Below are positions 45,047 to 54,330 of a stretch of DNA of 64,000 bases, piece after piece. This stretch comes from Shouchella oshimensis (GTDB taxonomy: Bacteria; Bacillota; Bacilli; Bacillales; Bacillaceae_D). Each line of letters opens with the position of its first letter. The first letter of the stretch is position 1. Made by a program: the position numbers and the translations under genes. Under the pieces are notes generated by a model. That model made no database searches and had not been told where the DNA came from. It was given only the letters and a program-made list of their open reading frames with translations. Location: assembly GCF_002019765.1 (NCBI RefSeq), contig NZ_KV917380.1, positions 1,259,858-1,323,857 on the forward strand, read 5' to 3'.

Positions 45047-47548
45047 TTATTCTTCATCATCAGAGTTTGAATCGTCGTCTTCGTCTGTTGTTACCTCATC
45101 TGTGTCTTCATCATCAGAGTCTTCATTTTCATCGTCTTCCTCTTCATCAGAACGATCGTTCTCTTCGTCTTCTTCTTCGTCATCAGAAGAGCTATCGTCG
45201 TCTTCATCATCATTATCTTCACGACGTTCGTCTCTTTCTTGTTTGCGTAATTCATCCAGTTGCTTTTGAACCGTGCTTTTTAATTCACTTTGGAAAGGTG
45301 ACAAGCCATCGATTCGAGACAATAGATTGTTATTATAAAGATCCGTTGTAACTAAATCTTCTTCGTCACAAATGGCGTTTGAAGAACCGCCTGTTAATCC
45401 GCATACTCGGCGCTCGGTTAGCCCACTTGGTCGCTGAAATCTCGTTCCTTCAGCCGTCATCAGGCTTGGTTTCACACTATACGCTGCATTGGCAATGTTG
45501 GCCCATATATTTTGCGTACGCTCACCAGTACCCATTCCGTTGTAGCGCTCTAACAATGGTGATTGTTTGCTGCCTGTATACCCGTTCCAAACTCCAAGGG
45601 AGACATAGGGGTTTGACGCAACAAACCATGAATCAATATTCTCATTAGATGTACCTGTTTTACCTGCCCAGTCGGCGCTAAAATTTAGTAAACCTGGAAC
45701 TCGACTAGCTGTTCCGCCACTAGTATTAACAACATCCCGCATCATATCGACGAGTAAGTAATTTGATTGTGGGCTAATGTAGTTGAATTCTTTCTTTTCG
45801 TGTTCGTACACAATTTCCCCATTGTATGTTTCAATTTTCTCAATCATGTATGCTTCAGGCCGTTTTCCATCGTTCGCAAAGGCAGAGTATGCAGAGACAA
45901 TTTGTTCTACCGTTGCGCCTCCACCGCCAATTGCCGCTGATTCAACAGTTGACATGCTGGTAACACCTGATGATTCAATTAACTGCTGTTTTAATTCCTC
46001 TGGTACGTGCCACCATGCTTTAACAGCAGGTACGTTGCGGGAACGCTTTAAAGATTCACGTAGCGTAATATTCCCATCATGACTAAGGTCCCAGTTGTCA
46101 ATTGGTTCTCCATCTACTCTACGATTAGTCGGTGTATCTGGAATGACAAGCCCTGGCTGGGTCACGCCTGCTTCCAAAGCACCGGCAAAAGGTAGGATTG
46201 GCTTAATCGTTGAACCAGGTGAACGTAAACGAGTCGTATAATTTAACTGATTATCTAAATTTTCTTCCCTTCCACCAACGAAACTAAGTATCGCTCCTGT
46301 ACGGTTATCAATTAAAACGGCACCGACTTCTTCTGAGTCCCCATTGCCATTATTCGGACCGAAATAATAATCAGAATGGCTAGCAGCATCATTCATTACG
46401 CTATATAATTCTTCATCAATGGTTGTAGTAATTTTGTATCCGCCGTTTTCAATTCGATTTTGCACAATCCCGCGCATTTCCTCTTCCTCTAAACTTTGTG
46501 CGCTAGCACTAAGCTGATCCCAACCTTCAAAAGACTCTTTCTCTATTGTAAGCAATACTTCTGTTGCACGCTGGAGAATTTCAGATGTTAGTCTGGGGTG
46601 TCTGGCCATTGGATCTGGAGCATACTCGATAAAATCAGCGGCAAGGTCGTAGTCAAGGGCTTCATCACGCTGCTCTTGGTCAATGTACCCACTCTCATAC
46701 ATACGATTAAGAACTGTACGAAAGCGATTAAATCCTGGACGTAAGCCATCTTCATCTTTCAAGTCCGCATCACCCGTAAACGGTGTGTAGCCGAATGGGC
46801 TTTGTGGCATCCCAGCCAAATAGGCTGATTGAGCTAAATTTAACTCAGACGAAGCTACGCCAAAAATGCCCATTGAAGCCGCTTGTATGCCTTCTACATT
46901 TCGACCTGAAGCATTTCGTCCAAATGGAACCACATTTAAGTAAGCTTCTAAGATTTCGTCTTTTGACATGAAATGTTCTAGGCGCATGGCAAGCATAATT
47001 TCAGTTGCTTTCCGATCAAACGACACCTCGTTAGAAAGGACTTGTTGTTTAATTAATTGCTGGGTAAGTGTACTTCCACCTGTTTGAACAGATGAATTGG
47101 CGATTTCTTGCATCGTTGCGCGAAGCAGAGCTTTTGGAACAATGCCTTCGTGCTCGTAAAAATGTTCATCTTCCGTTGCAACAATTGCCCATTTTACTTC
47201 ATCTGCTATGTCATCTAGTGTCACAATGTCTCGCTCAACATCACTTCGTATTTTTCCTAAATAGACGTCATTAGCTAAATAGATTTCACTCGTTTCTGTT
47301 AAAGACCCTACATGGGTACGTAATTCTTCTTCTGAGTAAGACTGCTCATCATGGACAAGAGATGCAAAATAACCGGCAGCTGTCCCACCAGCTAAAAGAA
47401 CGAGTAAAAACCCGACAATAAGTGCAACAAGTAGTAAATTCCAAAGTACTTGGTAGGTGATGCCTACCTTACGAAAAAAATGAATGTCGGCAAGCTTTTG
47501 ATTCACTTGCTCAAAGGATTTTCTTACATGTAATAGAAAAGATTTCAT
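45047..47548 (-). CDS. Class A penicillin-binding protein (1A family) with acidic tail
   Basis: 833 residues. One membrane anchor (VALIVGFLLVLLAGGTAAGY, about 36-55), then a GT51 glycosyltransferase domain with EDEHFYEHEG near 130 and GGSTLTQQLIKQ near 158, then a transpeptidase domain with SPGSTIKP (SxxK), SRN in KRSRNVP and KTGTS. It polymerises and crosslinks peptidoglycan outside the membrane. The last 62 residues are almost all Asp, Glu and Ser with only four Arg, a strongly negative extracellular tail. Start ATG follows AGGGGGG. It sits between acsA and the TyrRS gene; which B. subtilis class A PBP it matches is unclear. Confidence 0.95.
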   Translation of the reverse strand: MKSFLLHVRKSFEQVNQKLADIHFFRKVGITYQVLWNLLLVALIVGFLLVLLAGGTAAGYFASLVHDEQSYSEEELRTHVGSLTETSEIYLANDVYLGKIRSDVERDIVTLDDIADEVKWAIVATEDEHFYEHEGIVPKALLRATMQEIANSSVQTGGSTLTQQLIKQQVLSNEVSFDRKATEIMLAMRLEHFMSKDEILEAYLNVVPFGRNASGRNVEGIQAASMGIFGVASSELNLAQSAYLAGMPQSPFGYTPFTGDADLKDEDGLRPGFNRFRTVLNRMYESGYIDQEQRDEALDYDLAADFIEYAPDPMARHPRLTSEILQRATEVLLTIEKESFEGWDQLSASAQSLEEEEMRGIVQNRIENGGYKITTTIDEELYSVMNDAASHSDYYFGPNNGNGDSEEVGAVLIDNRTGAILSFVGGREENLDNQLNYTTRLRSPGSTIKPILPFAGALEAGVTQPGLVIPDTPTNRRVDGEPIDNWDLSHDGNITLRESLKRSRNVPAVKAWWHVPEELKQQLIESSGVTSMSTVESAAIGGGGATVEQIVSAYSAFANDGKRPEAYMIEKIETYNGEIVYEHEKKEFNYISPQSNYLLVDMMRDVVNTSGGTASRVPGLLNFSADWAGKTGTSNENIDSWFVASNPYVSLGVWNGYTGSKQSPLLERYNGMGTGERTQNIWANIANAAYSVKPSLMTAEGTRFQRPSGLTERRVCGLTGGSSNAICDEEDLVTTDLYNNNLLSRIDGLSPFQSELKSTVQKQLDELRKQERDERREDNDDEDDDSSSDDEEEDEENDRSDEEEDDENEDSDDEDTDEVTTDEDDDSNSDDEE

Positions 47549-47607
47549 TGTTTCCCCCCTATAAAGGTGAGTATACCATAAATGAGAATACGGGCATACA
47601 CGTTCTG

Positions 47608-47613
47608 TTGACT
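47608..47613 (+). promoter_or_regulatory. Candidate -35 box for the tyrosyl T-box transcript
   Basis: TTGACT lies upstream of the T-box leader; the -10 at 16-17 bp is poor (TAAAAC), so the exact promoter is uncertain. Confidence 0.4.
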
Positions 47614-47659
47614 TTAAAAACGAGGTATGATAAAACTAAGTTTATACTTAGTATACAAG

Positions 47660-47885
47660 CGTTGAAAAGTCGAAGTATGCCTATGATGTTGTAGACAGTA
47701 GAGAGTTAGCGGACGGTGAAAGCTAGCACGCGTCATAAGCAGAATTACAGCTGGGAGCTTTCTTTGTGTTTAGCACAAAGACGGGAAAACCGTTATCGTT
47801 AGAGTGGAAGGCTTATTCTGCCTTCAACAAGGGTGGTACCGCGACGAATGTTCGTCCCTTTTTGGGAGGAGCTTTTTTTGTGTTC
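47660..47885 (+). promoter_or_regulatory. T-box leader of tyrosyl-tRNA synthetase, specifier TAC
   Basis: The T-box AGGGTGGTACCGCG is at 47830-47843. Stem I arms TATGATG/CGTCATA flank an AGAGAG...CGGACGGTGAAAGC distal loop, and the specifier loop AGAATTACAGC carries TAC (Tyr) at 47746-47748. A terminator GTTCGTCCC/GGGAGGAGC with T7 ends it. Uncharged tRNA-Tyr should induce readthrough into the synthetase gene. Confidence 0.9.
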
Positions 47886-47906
47886 AAAAATAGAGGAGGA
47901 AGAGAG

Positions 47907-49151
47907 ATGTCAGAAGAAAATCAGTTAACTGCTGAACAAATAAATCGAGTAAATGAGCAAGTTGAAACGCTAATGCGTGGGGTTGTAGAAATTGTGCCAG
48001 AAGAAGCCTTTCGCAAAAAAATTGAAAAAAGTGTGCGCACAGGTAAGCCCCTTAACATCAAATTAGGAATGGATCCATCTGCGCCTGACGTGCATATTGG
48101 TCATACCGTTGTGCTTCAAAAGCTCCGTCAGTTTCAGGAATATGGTCATCATATTCAATTGCTCATTGGTGATTTCACAGGAAAGATTGGAGATCCAACT
48201 GGAAAATCAGAAACACGTAAAGTGTTAACAGACGAGCAAGTAAAACAAAACGCACAAACCTATGTAGAGCAATACGGCAAAATTTTAGATATGAATAAAA
48301 CCGAAATTCTGTATAATTCCCACTGGTTATCAGAATTGAAGTTTGAAGATGTATTAAATTTAGCTGGCCAAATGACAGTTGCCCGTATGTTAGAGCGAGA
48401 AGACTTTAATAAACGTTATAAGTCTGGTCAAGCGATTTCTGTTCATGAATTTTTCTACCCACTTATGCAAGGATATGATTCTGTGGCAATGGATACAGAT
48501 ATTGAAGTGGGTGGTACAGATCAGACGTTTAATCTCTTGATGGGCAGACAGTTACAAGATGCGTACGGTAAAGAAAAGCAAGTCATGATGACACTTCCTC
48601 TAATTGAAGGGTTAGACGGTGTTCGTAAAATGTCTAAGTCATTAAATAACTATATTGGTATTGATGAAGCCCCAAATGAAATTTTTGGTAAATCTATGTC
48701 CATTCCAGATGAGTTAATGGCGAAATACTTTAAGCTTGCAACAGATGTACCGATGGAAGAAGTAGAAGCCATTGAAGCAGGGTTAAAAGATGGTTCTGTT
48801 CATCCTCGTGATGCGAAAATGCGCCTCGGTCGTAAGTTAGTTGAAATGTACCATGGTGAAGAAGCAGCAAAAGAAGCGCAACAATATTTTGAGACAGTCT
48901 TTCAAAAACGAACGTTACCAACGGATCTACCTGTTGTAGATTGGACTGGAGATACGGACGTATCCATCATTGATTTACTTGTTGAGTTGAAACTTCAAAA
49001 CTCAAAAGGGGAAGCCCGACGCATGATTCAAGGTGGCGGCGTCAAGATTAATGAAGAAAAGCAAGATGATATAAAGACGATCGTAACAGTGGAAAACGAT
49101 ATGATTGTGCAAGTTGGAAAGCGGAAATTCGCGAAATTACGTTTAGTATAA
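47907..49151 (+). CDS. tyrZ: Tyrosyl-tRNA synthetase, TyrZ-type
   Basis: 414 residues from ATG 47907 with GAGGAGGAAGAG before it (the frame is open back into the T-box). HIGH motif [14 protein letters not shown] near residue 49, [20 protein letters not shown] near 83, and class signature [12 protein letters not shown] near 232, i.e. a true KMSKS. A C-terminal S4 domain follows ([20 protein letters not shown]). KMSKS and the [17 protein letters not shown] stretch match the TyrZ subgroup rather than the TyrS subgroup (KFGKS) that occupies this acsA-rpsD position in B. subtilis. Confidence 0.92.
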   Translation: MSEENQLTAEQINRVNEQVETLMRGVVEIVPEEAFRKKIEKSVRTGKPLNIKLGMDPSAPDVHIGHTVVLQKLRQFQEYGHHIQLLIGDFTGKIGDPTGKSETRKVLTDEQVKQNAQTYVEQYGKILDMNKTEILYNSHWLSELKFEDVLNLAGQMTVARMLEREDFNKRYKSGQAISVHEFFYPLMQGYDSVAMDTDIEVGGTDQTFNLLMGRQLQDAYGKEKQVMMTLPLIEGLDGVRKMSKSLNNYIGIDEAPNEIFGKSMSIPDELMAKYFKLATDVPMEEVEAIEAGLKDGSVHPRDAKMRLGRKLVEMYHGEEAAKEAQQYFETVFQKRTLPTDLPVVDWTGDTDVSIIDLLVELKLQNSKGEARRMIQGGGVKINEEKQDDIKTIVTVENDMIVQVGKRKFAKLRLV

Positions 49152-49174
49152 GGACTTGCGGCGATGCAAGCAAA

Positions 49175-49210
49175 AAAAAACGTCTACCTTTATCAGGCAG
49201 ACGTTTTTTA
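49175..49210. terminator. Bidirectional terminator tyrZ/rpsD
   Basis: AACGTCT-CCT pairs AGG-AGACGTT with flanking A9 and T6 runs. Confidence 0.85.
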
Positions 49211-49218
49211 CGTGCTTA

Positions 49219-49821
49219 TTAACGAGAATACCACTCAACGATAAGTGCTTCTGTGATTTCAGCAGGAAGTTCAGAACGCTCAGGAAGACGCGTGTACGTT
49301 CCTTCAAGCTTTTCTTCGTCAAATGATACATATGCTGGAGTGAAGTCATTTACTTCTAAAGACTCTTTCACTGCAGTAAGGTTGCGAGAACGCTCACGAA
49401 GAGAGATCGCTTGACCAGGCTTTACGCGGTAAGATGGGATATCTACACGAGAGCCATCTACCATTACGTGACCGTGGTTAACAAGTTGACGAGCTGCACG
49501 ACGTGTGCGAGCAAGACCTAAACGGTAAACAAGATTGTCTAAACGAGACTCAAGAAGAATCATGAAGTTTTCGCCGTGGATACCAGACATTTTGCCAGCA
49601 TCATTAAAGATACGAACGAATTGACGCTCATTAACGCCGTACATATGACGAAGCTTCTGCTTTTCTTGAAGCTGAAGCGCATATTCAGAAAGTTTTTTAC
49701 GTTGGTTTGGACCGTGTTGACCTGGAGCGTAAGGACGCTTCGCAAGTTCTTTTCCAGTGCCGCTTAGTGAAACACCAAGACGACGAGATAATTTCCAAGA
49801 TGGACCTGTATAACGAGACAT
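49219..49821 (-). CDS. rpsD: 30S ribosomal protein S4
   Basis: 200 residues. Primary 16S rRNA-binding protein. The start is ATG 49821 ([20 protein letters not shown]), with AAGGAGGAGAC just upstream; a longer frame has no site. The S4 RNA-binding domain is at about 90-155 ([33 protein letters not shown]). In Bacillus S4 represses its own gene by binding the leader; a long structured leader is present. The gene is monocistronic, as in B. subtilis, rather than in the alpha operon. Confidence 0.98.
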   Translation of the reverse strand: MSRYTGPSWKLSRRLGVSLSGTGKELAKRPYAPGQHGPNQRKKLSEYALQLQEKQKLRHMYGVNERQFVRIFNDAGKMSGIHGENFMILLESRLDNLVYRLGLARTRRAARQLVNHGHVMVDGSRVDIPSYRVKPGQAISLRERSRNLTAVKESLEVNDFTPAYVSFDEEKLEGTYTRLPERSELPAEITEALIVEWYSR

Positions 49822-50008
49822 AAGTAGTCTCCTCCTTGTTATTTTGATTTGCAAAATAACAACCTGTCTGACAATCTCTGAATGTAAGTTATTCCATTTT
49901 CATGCACCTTCGCTTCGACAGCTAGAAGTTACACAGTGCACCTCATACCTTGCAGCCGCGAGGAATGGAATAAAACAAACAACAGCTTGTCTCGGCTGTC
50001 TTTCACAC
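49822..50008 (-). promoter_or_regulatory. rpsD leader, probable S4 autoregulatory RNA
   Basis: About 185 nt precede the gene. A 10-bp long-range helix is possible between 49889-49898 and 49964-49973 (TTATTCCATT with AATGGAATAA), enclosing a GC-rich part. A perfect 11-bp stem TTGTTATTTTG/CAAAATAACAA (49836-49862) overlaps the Shine-Dalgarno by two bases. The layout resembles the B. subtilis rpsD leader bound by S4. Confidence 0.7.
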
Positions 50009-50014
50009 CGAATA

Positions 50015-50043
50015 ATCATACTTAACATTTGCTTAAAAGTCAA
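50015..50043 (-). promoter_or_regulatory. Sigma-A promoter of rpsD
   Basis: On the minus strand TTGACT (50043-50038), 17-bp spacer, TATGAT (50020-50015). The -35 box lies within the last codons of ytsP. Confidence 0.85.
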
Positions 50044-50530
50044 GGTTTGCTTTTAAATAGGGCTCTATTGTTGCAACGAATTGCTCTAAATAGTGCTGAT
50101 CTTCCTCCGTAAAGCGATTTTTTAGTGGACTATCGATATCCAACACAGCAATGACCTTTCCATCATACCGCACTGGAACAACTAGTTCCGAATTTGAAGC
50201 TGCATCACAGGCAATATGACCAGGGAAGGTGTGAACATCTGCAACCCTCATCGTTTTATTCTCAGAGACCGCCGTACCACAAACCCCTTTTCCAATAGCT
50301 ATGCGCGTACAAGCAGGTAATCCTTGAAAAGGACCTAAAACAAGTTCGTTTTTATTTAATACGTAAAAGCCAACCCAGTTAATATCCGTTAAAAATTGAC
50401 CAAGCAAAGCACTTGCATTCGCATAATTTGCTATCGTGCTTGGTTCATCCTCTAGTAGCGCTTTTGCTTGTTTTAGAAGCAATTCATATGCTTCTTGTTT
50501 ATCATTTGAATATGAGCTTGTTGAAAACAT
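50033..50530 (-). CDS. ytsP: GAF-domain free methionine-R-sulfoxide reductase (YtsP)
   Basis: 165 residues, a single GAF domain of the fRMsr type. The three redox cysteines of this family are present: Cys74 (GLPACTRI), Cys84 (GKGVCGTA) and Cys108 (HIACDAAS), together with DVHTFPGHIACD and VLDIDSP. It reduces free methionine sulfoxide in the cytosol using thioredoxin. ATG is preceded by AAAGGAGAATC. It lies just upstream of rpsD, whose promoter overlaps its 3' end. In B. subtilis ytsP is also near rpsD. Confidence 0.93.
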   Translation of the reverse strand: MFSTSSYSNDKQEAYELLLKQAKALLEDEPSTIANYANASALLGQFLTDINWVGFYVLNKNELVLGPFQGLPACTRIAIGKGVCGTAVSENKTMRVADVHTFPGHIACDAASNSELVVPVRYDGKVIAVLDIDSPLKNRFTEEDQHYLEQFVATIEPYLKANLDF

Positions 50531-50696
50531 GACAGATTCTCCTTTTATGATACAATAATCGCCTTTTTATCTCGGTATTTGTCTAAAAATATTTGGTCTA
50601 GAATTGGATTCTTTAACAGGAGCTTGTAAGAGCAAGTCGAATACAGAAGTAAGTGAAAAGATCGTGCGCAATCGACTCTTATCGGAGGGGATCCAA

Positions 50697-51329
50697 ATGA
50701 GTGATCAAACAAAAGATTCTATTAAGCTTGCTGCAACGCGGCTCTTTTATACGAATGGTTATCATGGTACATCTGTCCGAGATATTGCCAAGGAAGCTTC
50801 GGTTAATTCTGCTTTAATTTCTTATTACTTTGGTGGGAAACACGTCTTATTTGAAACGCTACTCATTGAATTTTTCGAAGGCTACATTCATTCTATAGAA
50901 GAAGCTATGCGCACATCAGATGGCGACTTACATCAAGTATTATCCCAATTATTTAAACGAGTCTTTACGTATCAACAATCGTGCCATTTACTTGCACGGA
51001 TGGCGCATCGTGAAATGACAATGGACTCTACACTCGTACGTGAAGTGATGAGTACGTATTTGAGAAAAGAGCAATTTCTTCTAGAGCAAGTTATTCAGGT
51101 TCATCTTAGTGCAAAGCAAATGAAACGAGTACCAATTGATTTAACTGTTCTTCATTTACGAAATATGTTAACACTACCTTTTTCATCTCCGCAATATTTA
51201 AAAGAACTGTTTTTAGTTGCGCCAGATGACCATCTGTTTATGAGACGATACGTGACACATGCCGAGCAGTGGATGCGATCGTTATTAGAAACAAAGGATG
51301 TTAAACGACTTCATTTAGTTAGAAGTTAG
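50697..51329 (+). CDS. refZ: TetR-family regulator of FtsZ, RefZ (YttP)
   Basis: 210 residues from ATG 50697 (CGGAGGGG before it; a longer frame lacks a site). TetR helix-turn-helix: IKLAATRLFYTNGYHGTSVR then DIAKEASVNSALISYYFGGK, residues about 9-48. The C-terminal part is the RefZ-type regulatory domain. In B. subtilis RefZ binds RBM motifs near the origin and helps position the Z-ring at sporulation. Its 3' end overlaps convergent hisK by 11 bp. It lies close to ezrA, another Z-ring regulator. Confidence 0.9.
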   Translation: MSDQTKDSIKLAATRLFYTNGYHGTSVRDIAKEASVNSALISYYFGGKHVLFETLLIEFFEGYIHSIEEAMRTSDGDLHQVLSQLFKRVFTYQQSCHLLARMAHREMTMDSTLVREVMSTYLRKEQFLLEQVIQVHLSAKQMKRVPIDLTVLHLRNMLTLPFSSPQYLKELFLVAPDDHLFMRRYVTHAEQWMRSLLETKDVKRLHLVRS

Positions 51330-52113
51330 GAAGCAAAGCATCATATCCGCTTTTTAAACCGGATACAGTGTGGGCATCTGATCCGTAAATAAGCGGAATG
51401 CCCATCTCTCTAGCCTTCTTCGCCATAAAAAGAGGTGGATACGTTTCTTGACAGTCAGGCTTTGTGACGCCTGCACCGTTATAATCCAATTCTAGATTTT
51501 GCGCTCGAACTTCTTTTAATATGCGCATCCACTCTGTTGTAAAAGACTGACTGGCTGGGTAGCGTAGTTGATATTTTCTACAAAGTGTCATATGCCCAAT
51601 CCGTTTTGGCTTAAAAGAGCCTAGTGAAGCATCGATGGACAATTGCACAGTTTGATAATAAAGACGATATAAAGCGTCCACACCTCCAATTTTTTCTGCA
51701 AGGGACCAGAAGCCATCGGCGCTGTAGTCTAAGCAATGATAACCGTTGGTTGTTTGTAAGAAGTGTACTGATAAAATACTGTCTTCTAAACACGGTCCAA
51801 GCTCATTTAGCATAGCAGTCGTTTCTTTTTCAAAACCGACAATATAATCAACTTCCAAACCAGCGAGTATGCGTAACGATTTGGCGTAGTCGCTTTTTAA
51901 CTGTTTTATTGTGGCAAAATAAGCAGGAACATCGTCCCAACGCATCGCACTGTCTTGAGCTGGGGTAGGGTCTTTAAAACCCTCGGGAAGAGGGGCGTGC
52001 TCTGTAAATGAAAGCTGAGTAATCCCTTGTTTGATGGCTTCTTCACAATAAGAGGCCATTGTGTCTGCCGATCCATGCGGACAATAAGGTGTGTGGACGT
52101 GACCATCTACCAT
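51319..52113 (-). CDS. hisK: Histidinol-phosphatase, PHP family
   Basis: 264 residues. Removes phosphate from histidinol phosphate, the penultimate step of histidine synthesis. PHP metal motifs: DGHVHTPYCPHG (residues 3-14), SFTEHAPLP near 36, GLEVDYIVG near 90, SVHFLQ near 121 and GSDAHTVSGL near 247. The start is ATG 52113 with AAGGAGG 12 nt upstream, slightly long; no better in-frame start exists. Named hisK or hisJ (YtvP) in B. subtilis, in the same neighbourhood as ezrA. It overlaps refZ at the 3' end. Confidence 0.93.
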   Translation of the reverse strand: MVDGHVHTPYCPHGSADTMASYCEEAIKQGITQLSFTEHAPLPEGFKDPTPAQDSAMRWDDVPAYFATIKQLKSDYAKSLRILAGLEVDYIVGFEKETTAMLNELGPCLEDSILSVHFLQTTNGYHCLDYSADGFWSLAEKIGGVDALYRLYYQTVQLSIDASLGSFKPKRIGHMTLCRKYQLRYPASQSFTTEWMRILKEVRAQNLELDYNGAGVTKPDCQETYPPLFMAKKAREMGIPLIYGSDAHTVSGLKSGYDALLPNF

Positions 52114-52303
52114 TTCTATTAAAAACCTCCTTAGTCTGTGAATAACAATTGAATCGGTTTTAGGTAATGCGAAAATTGTCTTGAAGTGATCTGTTGAATC
52201 TACACACAAACTGTCGCTTTCATGATATTATAATACGTATTAGAAAACGGATAAACTAGAAATTTAGCAGAGGATGAAAGAGCTTGTCGGAAGGGAGTCT
52301 CCA

Positions 52304-54001
52304 GTGGATATTATTGTTGGTATCGTTGTCGTCTTATTAATTGTGGTTGTAATTGGTACAGTTGCTGGAATGTTAATTAGGCGAACAATACATAAATCAG
52401 TCGATGAATTAGATAATCGAAAAAATCAAATACTTAATCGGAATATTTCAGAGGAAATTTCAAAAGTGAAAAAGCTGAAAATGTCTGGAGAAACTGAACA
52501 GAAATTTGAAAGCTGGCGAAAAGATTGGGACGAAATTCTCGAGTCTATTTTACCTAGCGTTGAAGAGCAACTTATTGAAGTTGAAGAATTAGCTGGTAAA
52601 TACAGAATTACGAAGGCGAAAGATCAGCTGAAATGGGTTGAAAATCGACTTCTTTCTGTTGAACAGCAGCTCGATTTAATGGTAGAAGACATTGATAAGC
52701 TCGTTTCTGCAGAAGAAAAGAATCGCAGTGAAATCGCTGTAATAAAGGAGCTATACCAAACGCTCTCTGCTGAATTGTTAAAGAAACGAGGCTCGTTTGG
52801 GGAATCCATTAAAGCCCTCGATGAAGAGATGAGTCATGCTAAACAAGCGTTACTTGCTTTTGAAGAGTCTACACAAAATGGAAGTTATCTGCAAGCAAGA
52901 AAGCAGCTTTTGCAAATTAAAGATTCTCTCTATATTTTAAATGAGAAGATGGAGCGCATCCCTCACCTTCTTATGCAAGTCCGCTCTACACTTCCTGGTG
53001 AACTATCAAACTTACAGTTAGGCATTAAAGAAATGGAAGAAGACGGTTATCATCTTGAAACATTCTCTTTTGGATCAAAAATCTCCATGCAAAAAGAAGA
53101 GATTGATCAGGCGTACATAGCATTAAAAGAATTAAATGTGGATGAAGCGGCATCAGCACTTGAATCACTTCAAACAGAAATTGATGAGATGTACGAAACT
53201 CTTGAAAAGGAAGCAAATTATAAAAGCAAACTGTTAGCGCAAGTTCCTGCTTTAAAAGCTCAAGTGGAAAAAGCCTATCAAAATATGAAACAGCTTATTG
53301 ATGAAACAACGCAAGTGGAAAAAAGCTATATGATTGCAGCGGAGGAAATTCAGCTCCAACAAACGTTGCAAAAAAACTTGCGAAATGTACAGAGCCAGCT
53401 CACGCTTATTATGGATGTATTCGAAAATCGTAAACAATCGTTTTCTTCTATTTTTGAAATGACTGAAGAATGGCGAAAGCAAATGGAAGAGCTTTCTAGT
53501 GGAATTGAAGAAAGCATTGACCGTTTAAAAAGACTGCGAAAAGACGAAATACAAGCACAAGAGACAGTTAGTCAATTGCGCGAGCTAGTGCTTGAATCAA
53601 AGCGACTGCTTTATAAAAGTAATTTACCAGGGGTTCCGGTTACCTATTTAGAAGCTTTAGATGAAGCAGAAGGAAATATCAATAGAGCAATTGAAGGACT
53701 TGAATCCTTTCCTCTCGAAATGACAGAGGTAGAAGCCCTCGTTCAAGATGCCGTAAGAGTTGTTGAAGGAAACAGTGCTGCGATTAAAGAAATGGTCGAA
53801 ACCGCACAAATGGCAGAGCTTGCCATTCAATATAGTAATCGTTATCGTGGGCAGGATGATGCTGTTCGAAAAGAGCTTGATGAAGCGGAGCAAGCTTTTC
53901 TAGAATATGATTACGAAAAAGCCCTCGCCATTGTTCAAGAAGCTGTTCAACGCTACGAGCCAGATTTACTTAATAAAGTGACAAAACATCTTTCAGCTTA
54001 A
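52304..54001 (+). CDS. ezrA: Septation ring formation regulator EzrA
   Basis: 565 residues from GTG 52304 (AAGGGAG 6 nt before), close to the usual EzrA length. Residues 2-25 form one N-terminal membrane helix (IIVGIVVVLLIVVVIGTVAG), followed by RRTIHKSVDELDNRKNQILN and a spectrin-like all-helical cytoplasmic region of heptad repeats up to the C-terminus. It limits Z-ring formation at the poles and recruits cell-wall enzymes at division. The second copy of the structured repeat starts 1 bp after its stop codon. Confidence 0.95.
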   Translation: MDIIVGIVVVLLIVVVIGTVAGMLIRRTIHKSVDELDNRKNQILNRNISEEISKVKKLKMSGETEQKFESWRKDWDEILESILPSVEEQLIEVEELAGKYRITKAKDQLKWVENRLLSVEQQLDLMVEDIDKLVSAEEKNRSEIAVIKELYQTLSAELLKKRGSFGESIKALDEEMSHAKQALLAFEESTQNGSYLQARKQLLQIKDSLYILNEKMERIPHLLMQVRSTLPGELSNLQLGIKEMEEDGYHLETFSFGSKISMQKEEIDQAYIALKELNVDEAASALESLQTEIDEMYETLEKEANYKSKLLAQVPALKAQVEKAYQNMKQLIDETTQVEKSYMIAAEEIQLQQTLQKNLRNVQSQLTLIMDVFENRKQSFSSIFEMTEEWRKQMEELSSGIEESIDRLKRLRKDEIQAQETVSQLRELVLESKRLLYKSNLPGVPVTYLEALDEAEGNINRAIEGLESFPLEMTEVEALVQDAVRVVEGNSAAIKEMVETAQMAELAIQYSNRYRGQDDAVRKELDEAEQAFLEYDYEKALAIVQEAVQRYEPDLLNKVTKHLSA

Positions 54002-54002
54002 A

Positions 54003-54248
54003 GAGGCTGGGACAAAAGTAGATAGACAGACCAAAATGACGAACATTCCTGAAAATAGGAACGTTCGTCGTTTGTTTTATATGAACATTAGCGGAAGGAG
54101 AATCCGAAGACTCTGGAGTGGCGCTTTTCCACGGAGGAGGCCTAGGCCGTGTCCCGGGAAAGCGAAGGATTCTCCTGTAGCGGTGCGACTCAGCATATTT
54201 TAGACTATTCGTCTTTTCAAATACTACTTGTAGTTATGTCCCAGCCTC
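54003..54248 (+). repeat. Dispersed structured repeat, copy 2 (246 bp)
   Basis: Near-identical to 362-636, with the same terminal inverted repeat GAGGCTGGGAC/GTCCCAGCCTC and internal stems, and lacking the 29-bp segment. It starts 1 bp after the ezrA stop and ends before a T7 run, so the closing helix could end ezrA transcription. Internal palindrome GGCCTAGGCC and AGGAGAATCC/GGATTCTCCT stems are intact. Confidence 0.8.
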
Positions 54249-54330
54249 TTTTTTTGTCTGCACAAACAACGTATCTATGCTAAGATTAGCTGTGATTGTA
54301 CAGTGTTTATAGGTTAAAGGAGTTCGTTAC

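Noticed and set aside
45024-45269. Serine-rich ORF on the plus strand
   Set aside because: It is the mirror of the Asp/Glu codons of the PBP tail on the other strand; no start signal and low complexity.
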